A DNA stretch of 5,720 nt. It comes from Desulfobacterales bacterium (GTDB lineage Bacteria > Desulfobacterota > Desulfobacteria > Desulfobacterales > JAUCGF01). Where the stretch lies: positions 3,858 through 9,577 of the forward strand of contig JAOZRC010000160.1 in NCBI GenBank assembly GCA_029940345.1. Reading direction: 5' to 3'. Positions 1 through 5,664 of this stretch are shown here, piece after piece. How positions within the stretch are numbered: position 1 is the stretch's first letter; every line of letters starts with the position of its first letter. The position numbers and the translations under genes were made by a program. Below the pieces are notes generated by a model that saw nothing but the letters and a program-made list of their open reading frames with translations, made no database searches and was not told the origin of the DNA.

Positions 1-7
1 AAGGGAG
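1..7 (+). promoter_or_regulatory. Shine-Dalgarno site of the Uma2-family gene
   Basis: AAGGGAG lies five bases before the ATG at position 13 and matches the anti-Shine-Dalgarno sequence well. It supports that start codon, although the window begins here, so anything upstream cannot be examined. Confidence 0.7.
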
Positions 8-12
8 CAAAC

Positions 13-891
13 ATGGAAGCTTTACAAACACTATATCGAAATGATCGGTACCCGGATACTGTGCTGAAAATTGTGAAACCGGCGGATGATAATGTTCCGT
101 CTGACCGTCCGGGCTGGATTCCGCCGGAGATCACCTACAATTGGGACCCGAGCCCTTACGCCTATCAGACCGAGGAGGAACAGATGCCCGGAGGAGGATT
201 GCACGGACGCCTACTGGCTTTTATTATGGCAATTTTACAGGACATTATTGAGTCGCGCGATATGATGCTTCTCATGGATGCATTCATGTTGTATCGGGAC
301 GCTCTCGGTGTGAAACAACGAATTGCACCGGATTTACTGCTGATGCCGTTTTGTGAGGAGCCGCCCTCGGCCTATGATCTTGATATTGAACCGACGCCGC
401 TTTTGGTAGGTGAAATAACATCCCCCGAGAGTCATGCCAAAGATTTGGAAAACAATGTTAACTTGTATGCCAACCTGAATATTCCGGCGTATCTTGCCAT
501 TGATCCCATCACACCGCAAAAACGGCGCCGCAAACAGATACGCCTTTATTTATGGCGTAGCGTAAATGGCCTTGCGCAACGGATAACACCCGATGCCGAT
601 GGATATCTATCGCTGCCGGCAATGCAAGTTAAAATAAGGGCTCAGGGACAAAATTTGATTTTTGCGGATACTGTTACCGGTGAATTGTTGAAGGATAGCG
701 GCCAACTTCGCCAGTGGGCGGAAACGGAATCAATTTTACGTAAACAGGCGGAGGCACATTCCGAACGGGAAAAACAACGGGCCGAACGGGAAAAACAACG
801 GGCCGAACGGGAAAAACAACGAGCTGAACGGGAAAAACAACGAGCCAAGCAACTGGCAGCCAAGCTCAGAGAACTGGGGGTTTCACTTTAA
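13..891 (+). CDS. Uma2 family (DUF820) endonuclease-fold protein with repeat coiled-coil tail
   Basis: The 292-residue protein has the Uma2/DUF820 pattern, a PD-(D/E)XK restriction-endonuclease fold whose members are annotated as putative nucleases but mostly have no known substrate. Visible signatures are APDLLL (residues 105-110, acidic residue Asp107), LLVGEITSPES (130-140, acidic residue Glu134) and KDLENNVNLY followed by IPAYLAIDP (143-165), equivalent to the family's 'D..K...Y...vpeYwlvDp' block. The lysine usually found in that block appears to be Asn148 here, so catalytic competence is uncertain. Residues about 236-290 form a charged helix with four exact EREKQRA repeats (251-278), ending in the LAAKLRELG tail common in this family. 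No signal peptide or membrane segment is visible, so a cytoplasmic location is expected. A good Shine-Dalgarno supports the ATG. The next gene begins 20 bases downstream on the same strand. Confidence 0.88.
   Translation: MEALQTLYRNDRYPDTVLKIVKPADDNVPSDRPGWIPPEITYNWDPSPYAYQTEEEQMPGGGLHGRLLAFIMAILQDIIESRDMMLLMDAFMLYRDALGVKQRIAPDLLLMPFCEEPPSAYDLDIEPTPLLVGEITSPESHAKDLENNVNLYANLNIPAYLAIDPITPQKRRRKQIRLYLWRSVNGLAQRITPDADGYLSLPAMQVKIRAQGQNLIFADTVTGELLKDSGQLRQWAETESILRKQAEAHSEREKQRAEREKQRAEREKQRAEREKQRAKQLAAKLRELGVSL
763..846 (+). repeat. Four tandem 21-bp repeats encoding EREKQRA
   Basis: Four head-to-tail 21-bp units run 763-783, 784-804, 805-825 and 826-846. The first two are identical; the third and fourth differ from them only at one or two third-codon positions near the unit end. 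Each encodes the heptad EREKQRA, so a gain or loss of a unit keeps the reading frame and lengthens or shortens the coiled coil by two helical turns. The near-identity at the DNA level, including synonymous positions, points to recent expansion by slippage or unequal recombination. Confidence 0.95.
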
Positions 892-911
892 TCAATAAAA
901 AAAATAACCTC

Positions 912-1622
912 ATGGAAACAACTGCAACAGAAATCAGCGCCATCCTCCTAAAAATAGGTGATCGTTCAATTGCCAAACATTCTCAACGATTCTTTAAGAC
1001 AGGCAAAGGCCAATATGGCGAGGGTGACAAGTTTTTGGGAATCCCGGTTCCGGTGATAAGGCAACAGGTAAGAAAATTCAAATCGGTTGCGATCAGTGAA
1101 ATTCTTATCCTCCTGAAATCATCATTTCATGAAGAACGACTATTTGCCCTTATAGCGCTAAATGAGAAATATTCAAAGGGCGATGATGCAATCCGAAAAC
1201 AGGTATATGAACTTTACCTGGGCCATATTGAACATATCAACAACTGGGATTTGGTGGATAGTTCGGCCAGCCTGATTGTGGGGCTGCACCTCTATGATAA
1301 AGACAGGCAACCGCTTTATACCTTGGCAAAATCCGATAATATCTGGGCGCGCCGGATAGCCGTCATTGCAACTTTTCATTTTATTAAGCAAAATGATTTT
1401 ACAGATACCATCCGAATTGCGGCTATTCTGATTAATGACAAACACGATTTGATTCACAAAGCGGTCGGTTGGATGTTAAGAGAGGTTGGTAAGCGTGACA
1501 TGACCATTGAAAAACGATTTCTACAGCAGCACTATCAAAAGATGCCTCGCACAATGCTGCGGTATGCCATCGAAAAATTTGATGAAGAAACGCGGCAAGC
1601 TTATTTGAAAGACCGAATCTGA
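912..1622 (+). CDS. AlkD-like DNA alkylation repair protein (HEAT-repeat DNA glycosylase)
   Basis: The 236-residue protein matches the AlkD family in length and pattern. AlkD enzymes are HEAT-repeat glycosylases that remove N3- and N7-alkylated purines without flipping the base. Family landmarks are visible: GKGQYGEGDKFLGIPVPVIR (31-50) near the N-terminus, NNWDLVDSSA (110-119) containing Trp112 and Asp116, NIWARRIAVIAT (143-154) with Arg147/Arg148, and HKAVGWMLREVGKRD (182-196) with Trp187. From memory, Bacillus cereus AlkD uses Trp109, Asp113, Arg148 and Trp187, and the spacing of the present residues fits, so activity is plausible. The protein should be cytoplasmic. No Shine-Dalgarno precedes the ATG; the leader is an A-rich tract, so initiation may be weak or re-initiation from the upstream gene. 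The TGA stop shares its final A with the next gene's ATG. The pairing with asparagine synthase has no obvious functional logic. Confidence 0.92.
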   Translation: METTATEISAILLKIGDRSIAKHSQRFFKTGKGQYGEGDKFLGIPVPVIRQQVRKFKSVAISEILILLKSSFHEERLFALIALNEKYSKGDDAIRKQVYELYLGHIEHINNWDLVDSSASLIVGLHLYDKDRQPLYTLAKSDNIWARRIAVIATFHFIKQNDFTDTIRIAAILINDKHDLIHKAVGWMLREVGKRDMTIEKRFLQQHYQKMPRTMLRYAIEKFDEETRQAYLKDRI

Positions 1623-1624
1623 TG
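1620..1624 (+). promoter_or_regulatory. TGATG stop/start overlap coupling the AlkD-like gene to asnB
   Basis: The stop TGA (1620-1622) and the start ATG (1622-1624) share one base. The asnB start is firmly fixed because the catalytic cysteine must be residue 2. Only a weak purine stretch (GAAAGA, 1607-1612) serves as a possible Shine-Dalgarno, so translation of asnB probably depends largely on ribosomes that finish the upstream gene. Confidence 0.75.
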
Positions 1625-3547
1625 TGCGGAATCGCAGGCTTTGCCACGCCACATAAATTCACTCAATTCCAAAATGATCTGGAAAAAGCGGTGTCGGCCC
1701 TTAGTCACCGAGGACCGGATGCTGACGGCGTATGGTCTGATGCGACGTTCGGAATCGGGTTGGGTCATCGTCGTCTTGCCGTGATTGATTTATCTCCGGC
1801 AGGCAAGCAACCCATGTCCAGTGATGATCAAATGGCCCAAATTGCCTATAATGGCGAAGTCTATAATTTTCAGACGCTTCGTACAACACTGGCCCAAAAG
1901 GGACGCCGCTTTCGGACAGACACCGACACCGAAGTGATCGTCAATGCCTATCGACAATGGGGCGTGAGTTGTTTTGAGCGGTTTAACGGGATGTTTGCCA
2001 TTGCATTGTGGGACCGCGAAAAAAAGCAACTGTTGCTTGCTCGTGACCGTCTGGGAATCAAACCGCTCTATTACTATTTTGATGGCCAAACCCTCCTGTT
2101 TGCTTCCGAACTGAAGGCACTGATGAAATTCAGCGCCTTTCGCCGCGATATTGATGAAGATGCGCTGCCGCTTTTTTTACATTATCAATACATTCCTGCG
2201 CCCAAGTCAATTTTTAAAAATACGTATAAACTGCCGCCAGGGTGTTATGCGCAGTTTGATGGGCGCCAGCTTGAAATTAAGCGCTATTGGGATTTTCCTG
2301 CGATAACACCTTCGACCAGAATAAACCGCACTGATGATGCGCTTGAACAACTGGATAACCTGCTGACACGCTGCGTTGCGGATCGCCTGATAAGCGATGC
2401 GCCGTTGGGCGCACTGCTCAGTGGGGGCATTGACTCTTCCATGGTGGTTGCGCTGATGCAAAAGGTCAGCGCAACACCGGTTCAAACTTTCAGTATCGGT
2501 TTCCGTGAACCGGAGTATAACGAAGCACCTTGGGCCGCCAAGGTTGCCAGTCATCTGGGCGCCCGTCACACTGAATTATATGCCGACCCTGAAGATGCGT
2601 TAAATCTGATTCCCAAGCTTCCCGAAATTTATGATGAACCCTTTGCGGATTCATCTGCGATTCCGACACTTTTGGTTTCCCAGTTAGCACGTTCCAAAGT
2701 TACGGTTGCACTTTCCGGTGATGGCGGTGATGAACAATTCTGCGGCTATGTTCGTTATCATAGCACTGCCGCTATGGCGGATGTTTTTAATAAAGTGCCG
2801 ATTCTGCTACGCCAACATTTAGCCCGGCTGCTCTCCCGTTTGCCATCTCAATGGATAGCGAATTGTTATTCACCTTGGCGCCGTTTTTTACCACAACGCT
2901 ATCAAGTCGCCAATTTTACTGATAAATGGGAAAAAATGATTCGTATTTTAGATAAAAACCGTCTTCAGGATATCTATCGTATGACCATCAACCTTTGGTC
3001 AGATCCGGAGTTGCATACTTTGATAAACAGACGGCGGCCTGCGAGCGCCTATGAAAACTGTTTTGAACAATCGGAGACATGGCCAACACTTGCCCGTTTG
3101 ATGTACACAGACCAACGCACCTATCTTCCGGATGCCCTGTTGACCAAAGTGGATCGCGCCAGCATGTCCGTTGCGTTAGAGGTGCGAGTGCCTTTGCTGG
3201 ACCATCGAATTGTAGAATTCACCGCCAAATTGCCAGAACACTTGAAATATCAAAACGGAACTGGTAAGTATCTGTTACAAAAGTTGCTTGCCCGCTATTT
3301 GCCGCGTCAATTGTTTGAACGCCCTAAAATGGGTTTCGGCGTTCCCCTTGATCGCTGGTTGCGCCACGAGCTTAAAGAACTTCTGACGGATTATCTTTCT
3401 TATGACCGGTTACAACGGCAAGGCGTATTTAATCCGTCAGAAGTCGAGCGTAAAATAAAGGCGCATTTAACCGGCCAGGCCAATGAGCAATACAGATTAT
3501 GGGCGCTTTTAATGTGGGAGATGTGGCATGAAAAATGGATGAACTGA
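1622..3547 (+). CDS. asnB: Asparagine synthase (glutamine-hydrolysing), AsnB type
   Basis: The 641-residue enzyme forms asparagine, or an analogous amide, from an aspartyl-type substrate, glutamine and ATP. The N-terminal class II glutaminase domain starts MCGIAGF with Cys2 as nucleophile, freed by methionine removal. It also shows SHRGPDADG (28-36), HRRLAVIDLS (49-58), YNGEVYN (76-82) and RDRLGIKPLYY (141-151). The synthetase domain has the ATP-pyrophosphatase loop LLSGGIDSS (265-273), the SGDGGDEQFCGY block (365-376), YLPDALLTKVDRASM (501-515), EVRVPLLDHR (520-529) and PKMGFGVPLDRWL (568-580). All expected catalytic features are present and the length is normal for long bacterial AsnB proteins. 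A small oddity is EQFCGY where most relatives have ELFxGY. Long AsnB proteins are either housekeeping or sit in surface-polysaccharide clusters where they amidate sugar carboxylates; the neighbourhood does not decide between these. The ATG overlaps the upstream stop. Confidence 0.96.
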   Translation: MCGIAGFATPHKFTQFQNDLEKAVSALSHRGPDADGVWSDATFGIGLGHRRLAVIDLSPAGKQPMSSDDQMAQIAYNGEVYNFQTLRTTLAQKGRRFRTDTDTEVIVNAYRQWGVSCFERFNGMFAIALWDREKKQLLLARDRLGIKPLYYYFDGQTLLFASELKALMKFSAFRRDIDEDALPLFLHYQYIPAPKSIFKNTYKLPPGCYAQFDGRQLEIKRYWDFPAITPSTRINRTDDALEQLDNLLTRCVADRLISDAPLGALLSGGIDSSMVVALMQKVSATPVQTFSIGFREPEYNEAPWAAKVASHLGARHTELYADPEDALNLIPKLPEIYDEPFADSSAIPTLLVSQLARSKVTVALSGDGGDEQFCGYVRYHSTAAMADVFNKVPILLRQHLARLLSRLPSQWIANCYSPWRRFLPQRYQVANFTDKWEKMIRILDKNRLQDIYRMTINLWSDPELHTLINRRRPASAYENCFEQSETWPTLARLMYTDQRTYLPDALLTKVDRASMSVALEVRVPLLDHRIVEFTAKLPEHLKYQNGTGKYLLQKLLARYLPRQLFERPKMGFGVPLDRWLRHELKELLTDYLSYDRLQRQGVFNPSEVERKIKAHLTGQANEQYRLWALLMWEMWHEKWMN

Positions 3548-3560
3548 AAAAGTGTTCAGT
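3543..3560. other. Small hairpin over the asnB stop codon
   Basis: ACTGAA (3543-3548) and TTCAGT (3555-3560) are perfect 6-base inverted repeats around a 6-base spacer, and the TGA stop of asnB (3545-3547) lies in the left arm. This hairpin would compete with the larger palindrome that starts just downstream because both use bases around 3555-3560. It has no following T-run, so it is not a convincing terminator by itself. Confidence 0.5.
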
Positions 3561-3611
3561 ATTCAAGTTTCAGTATCAACCTCCTGACACTGACACCTGA
3601 AACCTGCAACA
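3551..3611. repeat. Imperfect palindrome made of 7-bp units in the asnB downstream gap
   Basis: The left arm reads as consecutive heptads AGTGTTC, AGTATTC, AAGTTTC, AGTATCA (3551-3578). After a 6-base spacer (3579-3584) the right arm carries related units in inverse orientation: TGACAC, TGACACC, TGAAACC, TGCAACA (3585-3611). Pairing 3557-3578 with 3585-3606 gives 17 Watson-Crick matches in 22 positions, a long interrupted stem. The region lies between two same-strand genes and fills most of the 85-base gap. Without a T-run it is a poor intrinsic terminator; more likely roles are an RNA-stabilising or processing structure, or a member of a dispersed repeat family. Function is inferred only. 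Confidence 0.75.
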
Positions 3612-3617
3612 TTTGTC

Positions 3618-3624
3618 TGAGGTG
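3618..3624 (+). promoter_or_regulatory. Shine-Dalgarno site of the beta-helix gene
   Basis: TGAGGTG ends eight bases before the ATG at 3633 and supports that start. It lies just outside the right arm of the heptad palindrome, so the ribosome site would stay accessible when the palindrome folds. Confidence 0.75.
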
Positions 3625-3632
3625 TTATCACG

Positions 3633-4862
3633 ATGATCGAACAACTGATTCGCAAAGGCGTCAAAATACCCAAACCTGACAGTGTCGAAATCGGAGCCGA
3701 TGTTGATATCGACAGGATTTCCGGTAATGGCGTGGTCATTCATGCCGGATGTAAAATATTTGGCGCTTCAACACTGATTTGGGATAACTCGCATATCGGA
3801 TATGAGGCGCCGGTGACAATTGATAATTGCCAAATAGGACCTGATGTACAACTGAAAGGCGGCTTTTTTCAAAAAGCCGTTTTCCTGGAAAAAGCGAGTG
3901 TGGGCTCCGGCGCCCATGTCCGGGAAGGCACGATTCTGGAAGAGCAAGCCTATGCGGCTCATACGGTTGGTTTAAAACACACGATCTTACTACCGTTTGT
4001 CACCCTTGGCAGTCTGATCAATTTTTGTGACTGTCTGATGGCGGGGGGAACCAATCGCAAAAACCACAGCGAAGTCGGAAGTTCCTATATCCATTTTAAT
4101 TATACGCCCAATCAGGATAAAGCCACCCCGTCTCTGATCGGAGATGTCCCCCAAGGCGTGATGTTAAATCAGCATCCGATATTTTTAGGAGGGCAGGGCG
4201 GTCTGGTGGGCCCCTGTCGCCTCACTTATGGAACGATCATTGCAGCCGGCGCTATCCATCGCAAAGATCAGCTCAAGCCGGATAGGATGATTTTGGGAAG
4301 GGCCGGGAAGGGCGGTGAAATGACGTTTTTTAAAGGACTCTACCGGGGTCTTAAACGGACCGTGAAAAATAACCTGATCTATATCGGCAACCTGATGGCA
4401 TTGCGGCAATGGTGCTTGCAGGTGCGCTCACAATTTATCGGGGAACGGTTTCCTGACGCCCTTTTTAAAGGCTTGATGAACAATCTTGACCTGGCAATTG
4501 ATGAAAGGATCGGGCGTTTCAAACACTTTTCCCAAAAAATGCGTGAATCGGCTGAAATCTATAAAAAAATTGTTAAAGAAAATCAATCTTCACTTCTTCT
4601 AAATCAAAAAGATGAACTCTGCGGACGGTCCAATGAACTTGAGCAATGCTTGCATCGCTTAAAAACGTTTGAAGGGGATCGGGAGATAAAAGATAATTTT
4701 TCAGGAATTATTGCAAGTAAAATTAAAAAGTATGGCCTCAATTATATTATGGTGATGCAGGAACTTGATTTCAGAGAGGCTGAAATAGGAAGCGGATGGT
4801 TGCAGGGGATTGTCGATTATATGGTTGAACAGTCCCTGGATATGATCCCATCTTTAAAATAA
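3633..4862 (+). CDS. GlmU-like left-handed beta-helix protein with extra helical C-terminal domain
   Basis: The 409-residue protein has two parts. Residues about 15-225 are a hexapeptide-repeat left-handed beta-helix with turns such as VEIGADVDI, CQIGPDVQL and ASVGSGAHVREGTIL. The stretch IHFNYTPNQDKATPSLIGD (153-171), followed by the GTIIAAGAIHRKD turn (200-212) and MILGRAG (219-225), parallels the acetyltransferase half of GlmU (the NYDG...IGD block, 'AAGttvt.D' turn and 'IGRGRQ' end). The N-terminal uridylyltransferase domain of GlmU is absent. Residues about 230-409 are a predicted mostly helical domain, rich in charged residues, that I do not recognise. Similar proteins are often labelled 'UDP-N-acetylglucosamine pyrophosphorylase', which cannot be right without the nucleotidyltransferase fold. 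A sugar-nucleotide acyltransferase or a binding scaffold is plausible; the substrate is unknown. A good Shine-Dalgarno supports the start. The hydrolase gene follows after 19 bases. Confidence 0.75.
   Translation: MIEQLIRKGVKIPKPDSVEIGADVDIDRISGNGVVIHAGCKIFGASTLIWDNSHIGYEAPVTIDNCQIGPDVQLKGGFFQKAVFLEKASVGSGAHVREGTILEEQAYAAHTVGLKHTILLPFVTLGSLINFCDCLMAGGTNRKNHSEVGSSYIHFNYTPNQDKATPSLIGDVPQGVMLNQHPIFLGGQGGLVGPCRLTYGTIIAAGAIHRKDQLKPDRMILGRAGKGGEMTFFKGLYRGLKRTVKNNLIYIGNLMALRQWCLQVRSQFIGERFPDALFKGLMNNLDLAIDERIGRFKHFSQKMRESAEIYKKIVKENQSSLLLNQKDELCGRSNELEQCLHRLKTFEGDREIKDNFSGIIASKIKKYGLNYIMVMQELDFREAEIGSGWLQGIVDYMVEQSLDMIPSLK
3860..3883 (+). other. Terminator-like hairpin inside the beta-helix gene
   Basis: CGGCTTTT (3860-3867) and AAAAGCCG (3872-3879) form a perfect 8-bp stem with a 4-base loop, directly followed by TTTT (3880-3883). 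Two G-T and two A-T pairs (3856-3859 with 3880-3883) can extend the stem. The layout resembles a weak intrinsic terminator on the sense strand about 230 bases into the coding sequence. The T-tract is short and half the stem is A-T, so only partial termination or pausing would be expected; it may also be a chance product of the codons for GGFFQKAVF. Confidence 0.4.
4295..4312 (+). other. Perfect G-quadruplex motif in the coding strand
   Basis: Four GGG runs at 4295-4297, 4300-4302, 4305-4307 and 4310-4312 are separated by three 2-base loops (AA, CC, AA), a canonical tight G-quadruplex pattern. It is also a near tandem duplication of a 10-bp unit (GGGAAGGGCC then GGGAAGGGCG). Being on the coding strand, it would be present in the mRNA. 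It encodes LGRAGKG (221-227), the point where the beta-helix ends and the helical domain begins. Confidence 0.6.
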
Positions 4863-4870
4863 ATTTTAAA

Positions 4871-4875
4871 AGGAG
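4871..4875 (+). promoter_or_regulatory. Shine-Dalgarno site that selects the GTG start of the lipoprotein gene
   Basis: AGGAG, preceded by an A run, ends six bases before the GTG at 4882 and 15 bases before the in-frame ATG at 4891. The spacing favours the GTG, so the protein begins MKRMKK, giving a more basic signal-peptide n-region. Confidence 0.75.
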
Positions 4876-4881
4876 CGAAGC

Positions 4882-5664
4882 GTGAAACGAATGAAAAAGT
4901 TTGCACTTATTTTTCTGTTTATGTTGTTTTTTGCAAGTTGTGGCGGCGGTAGTGATGGCGGTGGTGGCGGCGCGAGTAGCGGCGGTTCAGGTAAGATTGA
5001 TGTGGGCGGTCACGGCTTACAAATCTATTGTTCAGGTTCGGGCAATCCGACGATCCTGATGGATGCAGGATGGGGACAAGATTCAGGTGTATGGATCGGG
5101 GTTCAGAGCCATTTGGGTGAATATCATTCTTGTGGTTATAACCGCGCCGGATATGACCCTTCGGATTCCGGTCCCGAACCTCGCGATTCACGGCAAATCG
5201 CAACGGAAATGCACGCTTTATTGCACAACGCCGGTTTTCCTCCGCCTTATGTTTTGGTGGGGCATTCATTTGGCGGTGCCAATATCCGAATGTTTGCGGC
5301 CATGTATCCAGGTGAGGTCGCAGCCCTGGTTTTCATTGACCCGGCCCATGAAGACTATAAGACCGTCAATGATACAGATATTCGAAGTGCAGAAAGCCGT
5401 GGACTGGCATCCAATATTATTTCGGAGTTAAGAAATATTAACAGCAGTCTGGAGCAATTACGCGGTACGCGTTTGCCGGATGTTCCCACCGTCGTCCTGA
5501 CCAGTATGAAAGGCCGTGACCAGGGGTGGTACAATGCGCATGATCAATTGGTGCAACAGGTGTCTGATGGAACCCACCTGATAACAACGGAAAGCAATCA
5601 CAATATCCATGTGGAAAATGCCGAACTGGTTGCCAATACCATCCGGATGGTTATGCCCTACTGA
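4882..5664 (+). CDS. Alpha/beta-hydrolase lipoprotein
   Basis: The 260-residue protein begins with a basic n-region (MKRMKK), a hydrophobic core (FALIFLFMLFF, 7-17) and a lipobox-like FASC ending at Cys20, so it is probably lipidated and anchored outside the inner membrane. Glycine, not aspartate, follows the cysteine, which by the enterobacterial rule favours the outer membrane. A Gly/Ser-rich linker (21-37) leads to an alpha/beta-hydrolase domain of ordinary length. The nucleophile elbow is VGHSFGG (126-132) with Ser129; the catalytic histidine is probably His240 in ESNHNIHVENAELV (237-250), which resembles the 'sGH.I..d.PelV' ending of the family; the acid may be Asp213 or Asp153. The DAGWGQDSGVW region (61-71) fits the oxyanion-loop position. 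An esterase or lipase-like activity is likely, but the substrate cannot be read from sequence. It starts with GTG and follows the beta-helix gene by 19 bases, so the two are probably co-transcribed. Confidence 0.88.
   Translation: MKRMKKFALIFLFMLFFASCGGGSDGGGGGASSGGSGKIDVGGHGLQIYCSGSGNPTILMDAGWGQDSGVWIGVQSHLGEYHSCGYNRAGYDPSDSGPEPRDSRQIATEMHALLHNAGFPPPYVLVGHSFGGANIRMFAAMYPGEVAALVFIDPAHEDYKTVNDTDIRSAESRGLASNIISELRNINSSLEQLRGTRLPDVPTVVLTSMKGRDQGWYNAHDQLVQQVSDGTHLITTESNHNIHVENAELVANTIRMVMPY

Noticed and set aside
642..863. Minus-strand open frame with repeated serine/arginine/cysteine-rich heptads
   Set aside because: It is the antisense reading of the 21-bp repeats in the Uma2-family gene; the repetition comes from the real coding strand and there is no independent start signal.
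2207..2569. Minus-strand open frame of 120 codons opposite asnB
   Set aside because: It lies wholly inside the well-supported asnB coding sequence, has no recognisable domain, and fits a chance antisense frame.
4942..4992. GGC/GGT-rich tract as a repeat element or a two-tetrad G-quadruplex
   Set aside because: It is explained as the coding sequence of the glycine/serine linker after the lipobox cysteine, a common low-complexity feature of lipoproteins; it has no GGG runs.
5063..5431. Plus-strand alternative-frame open frame of 122 codons within the hydrolase gene
   Set aside because: The alpha/beta-hydrolase frame contains the nucleophile elbow, the histidine motif and the signal peptide; the alternative frame shows no family features.
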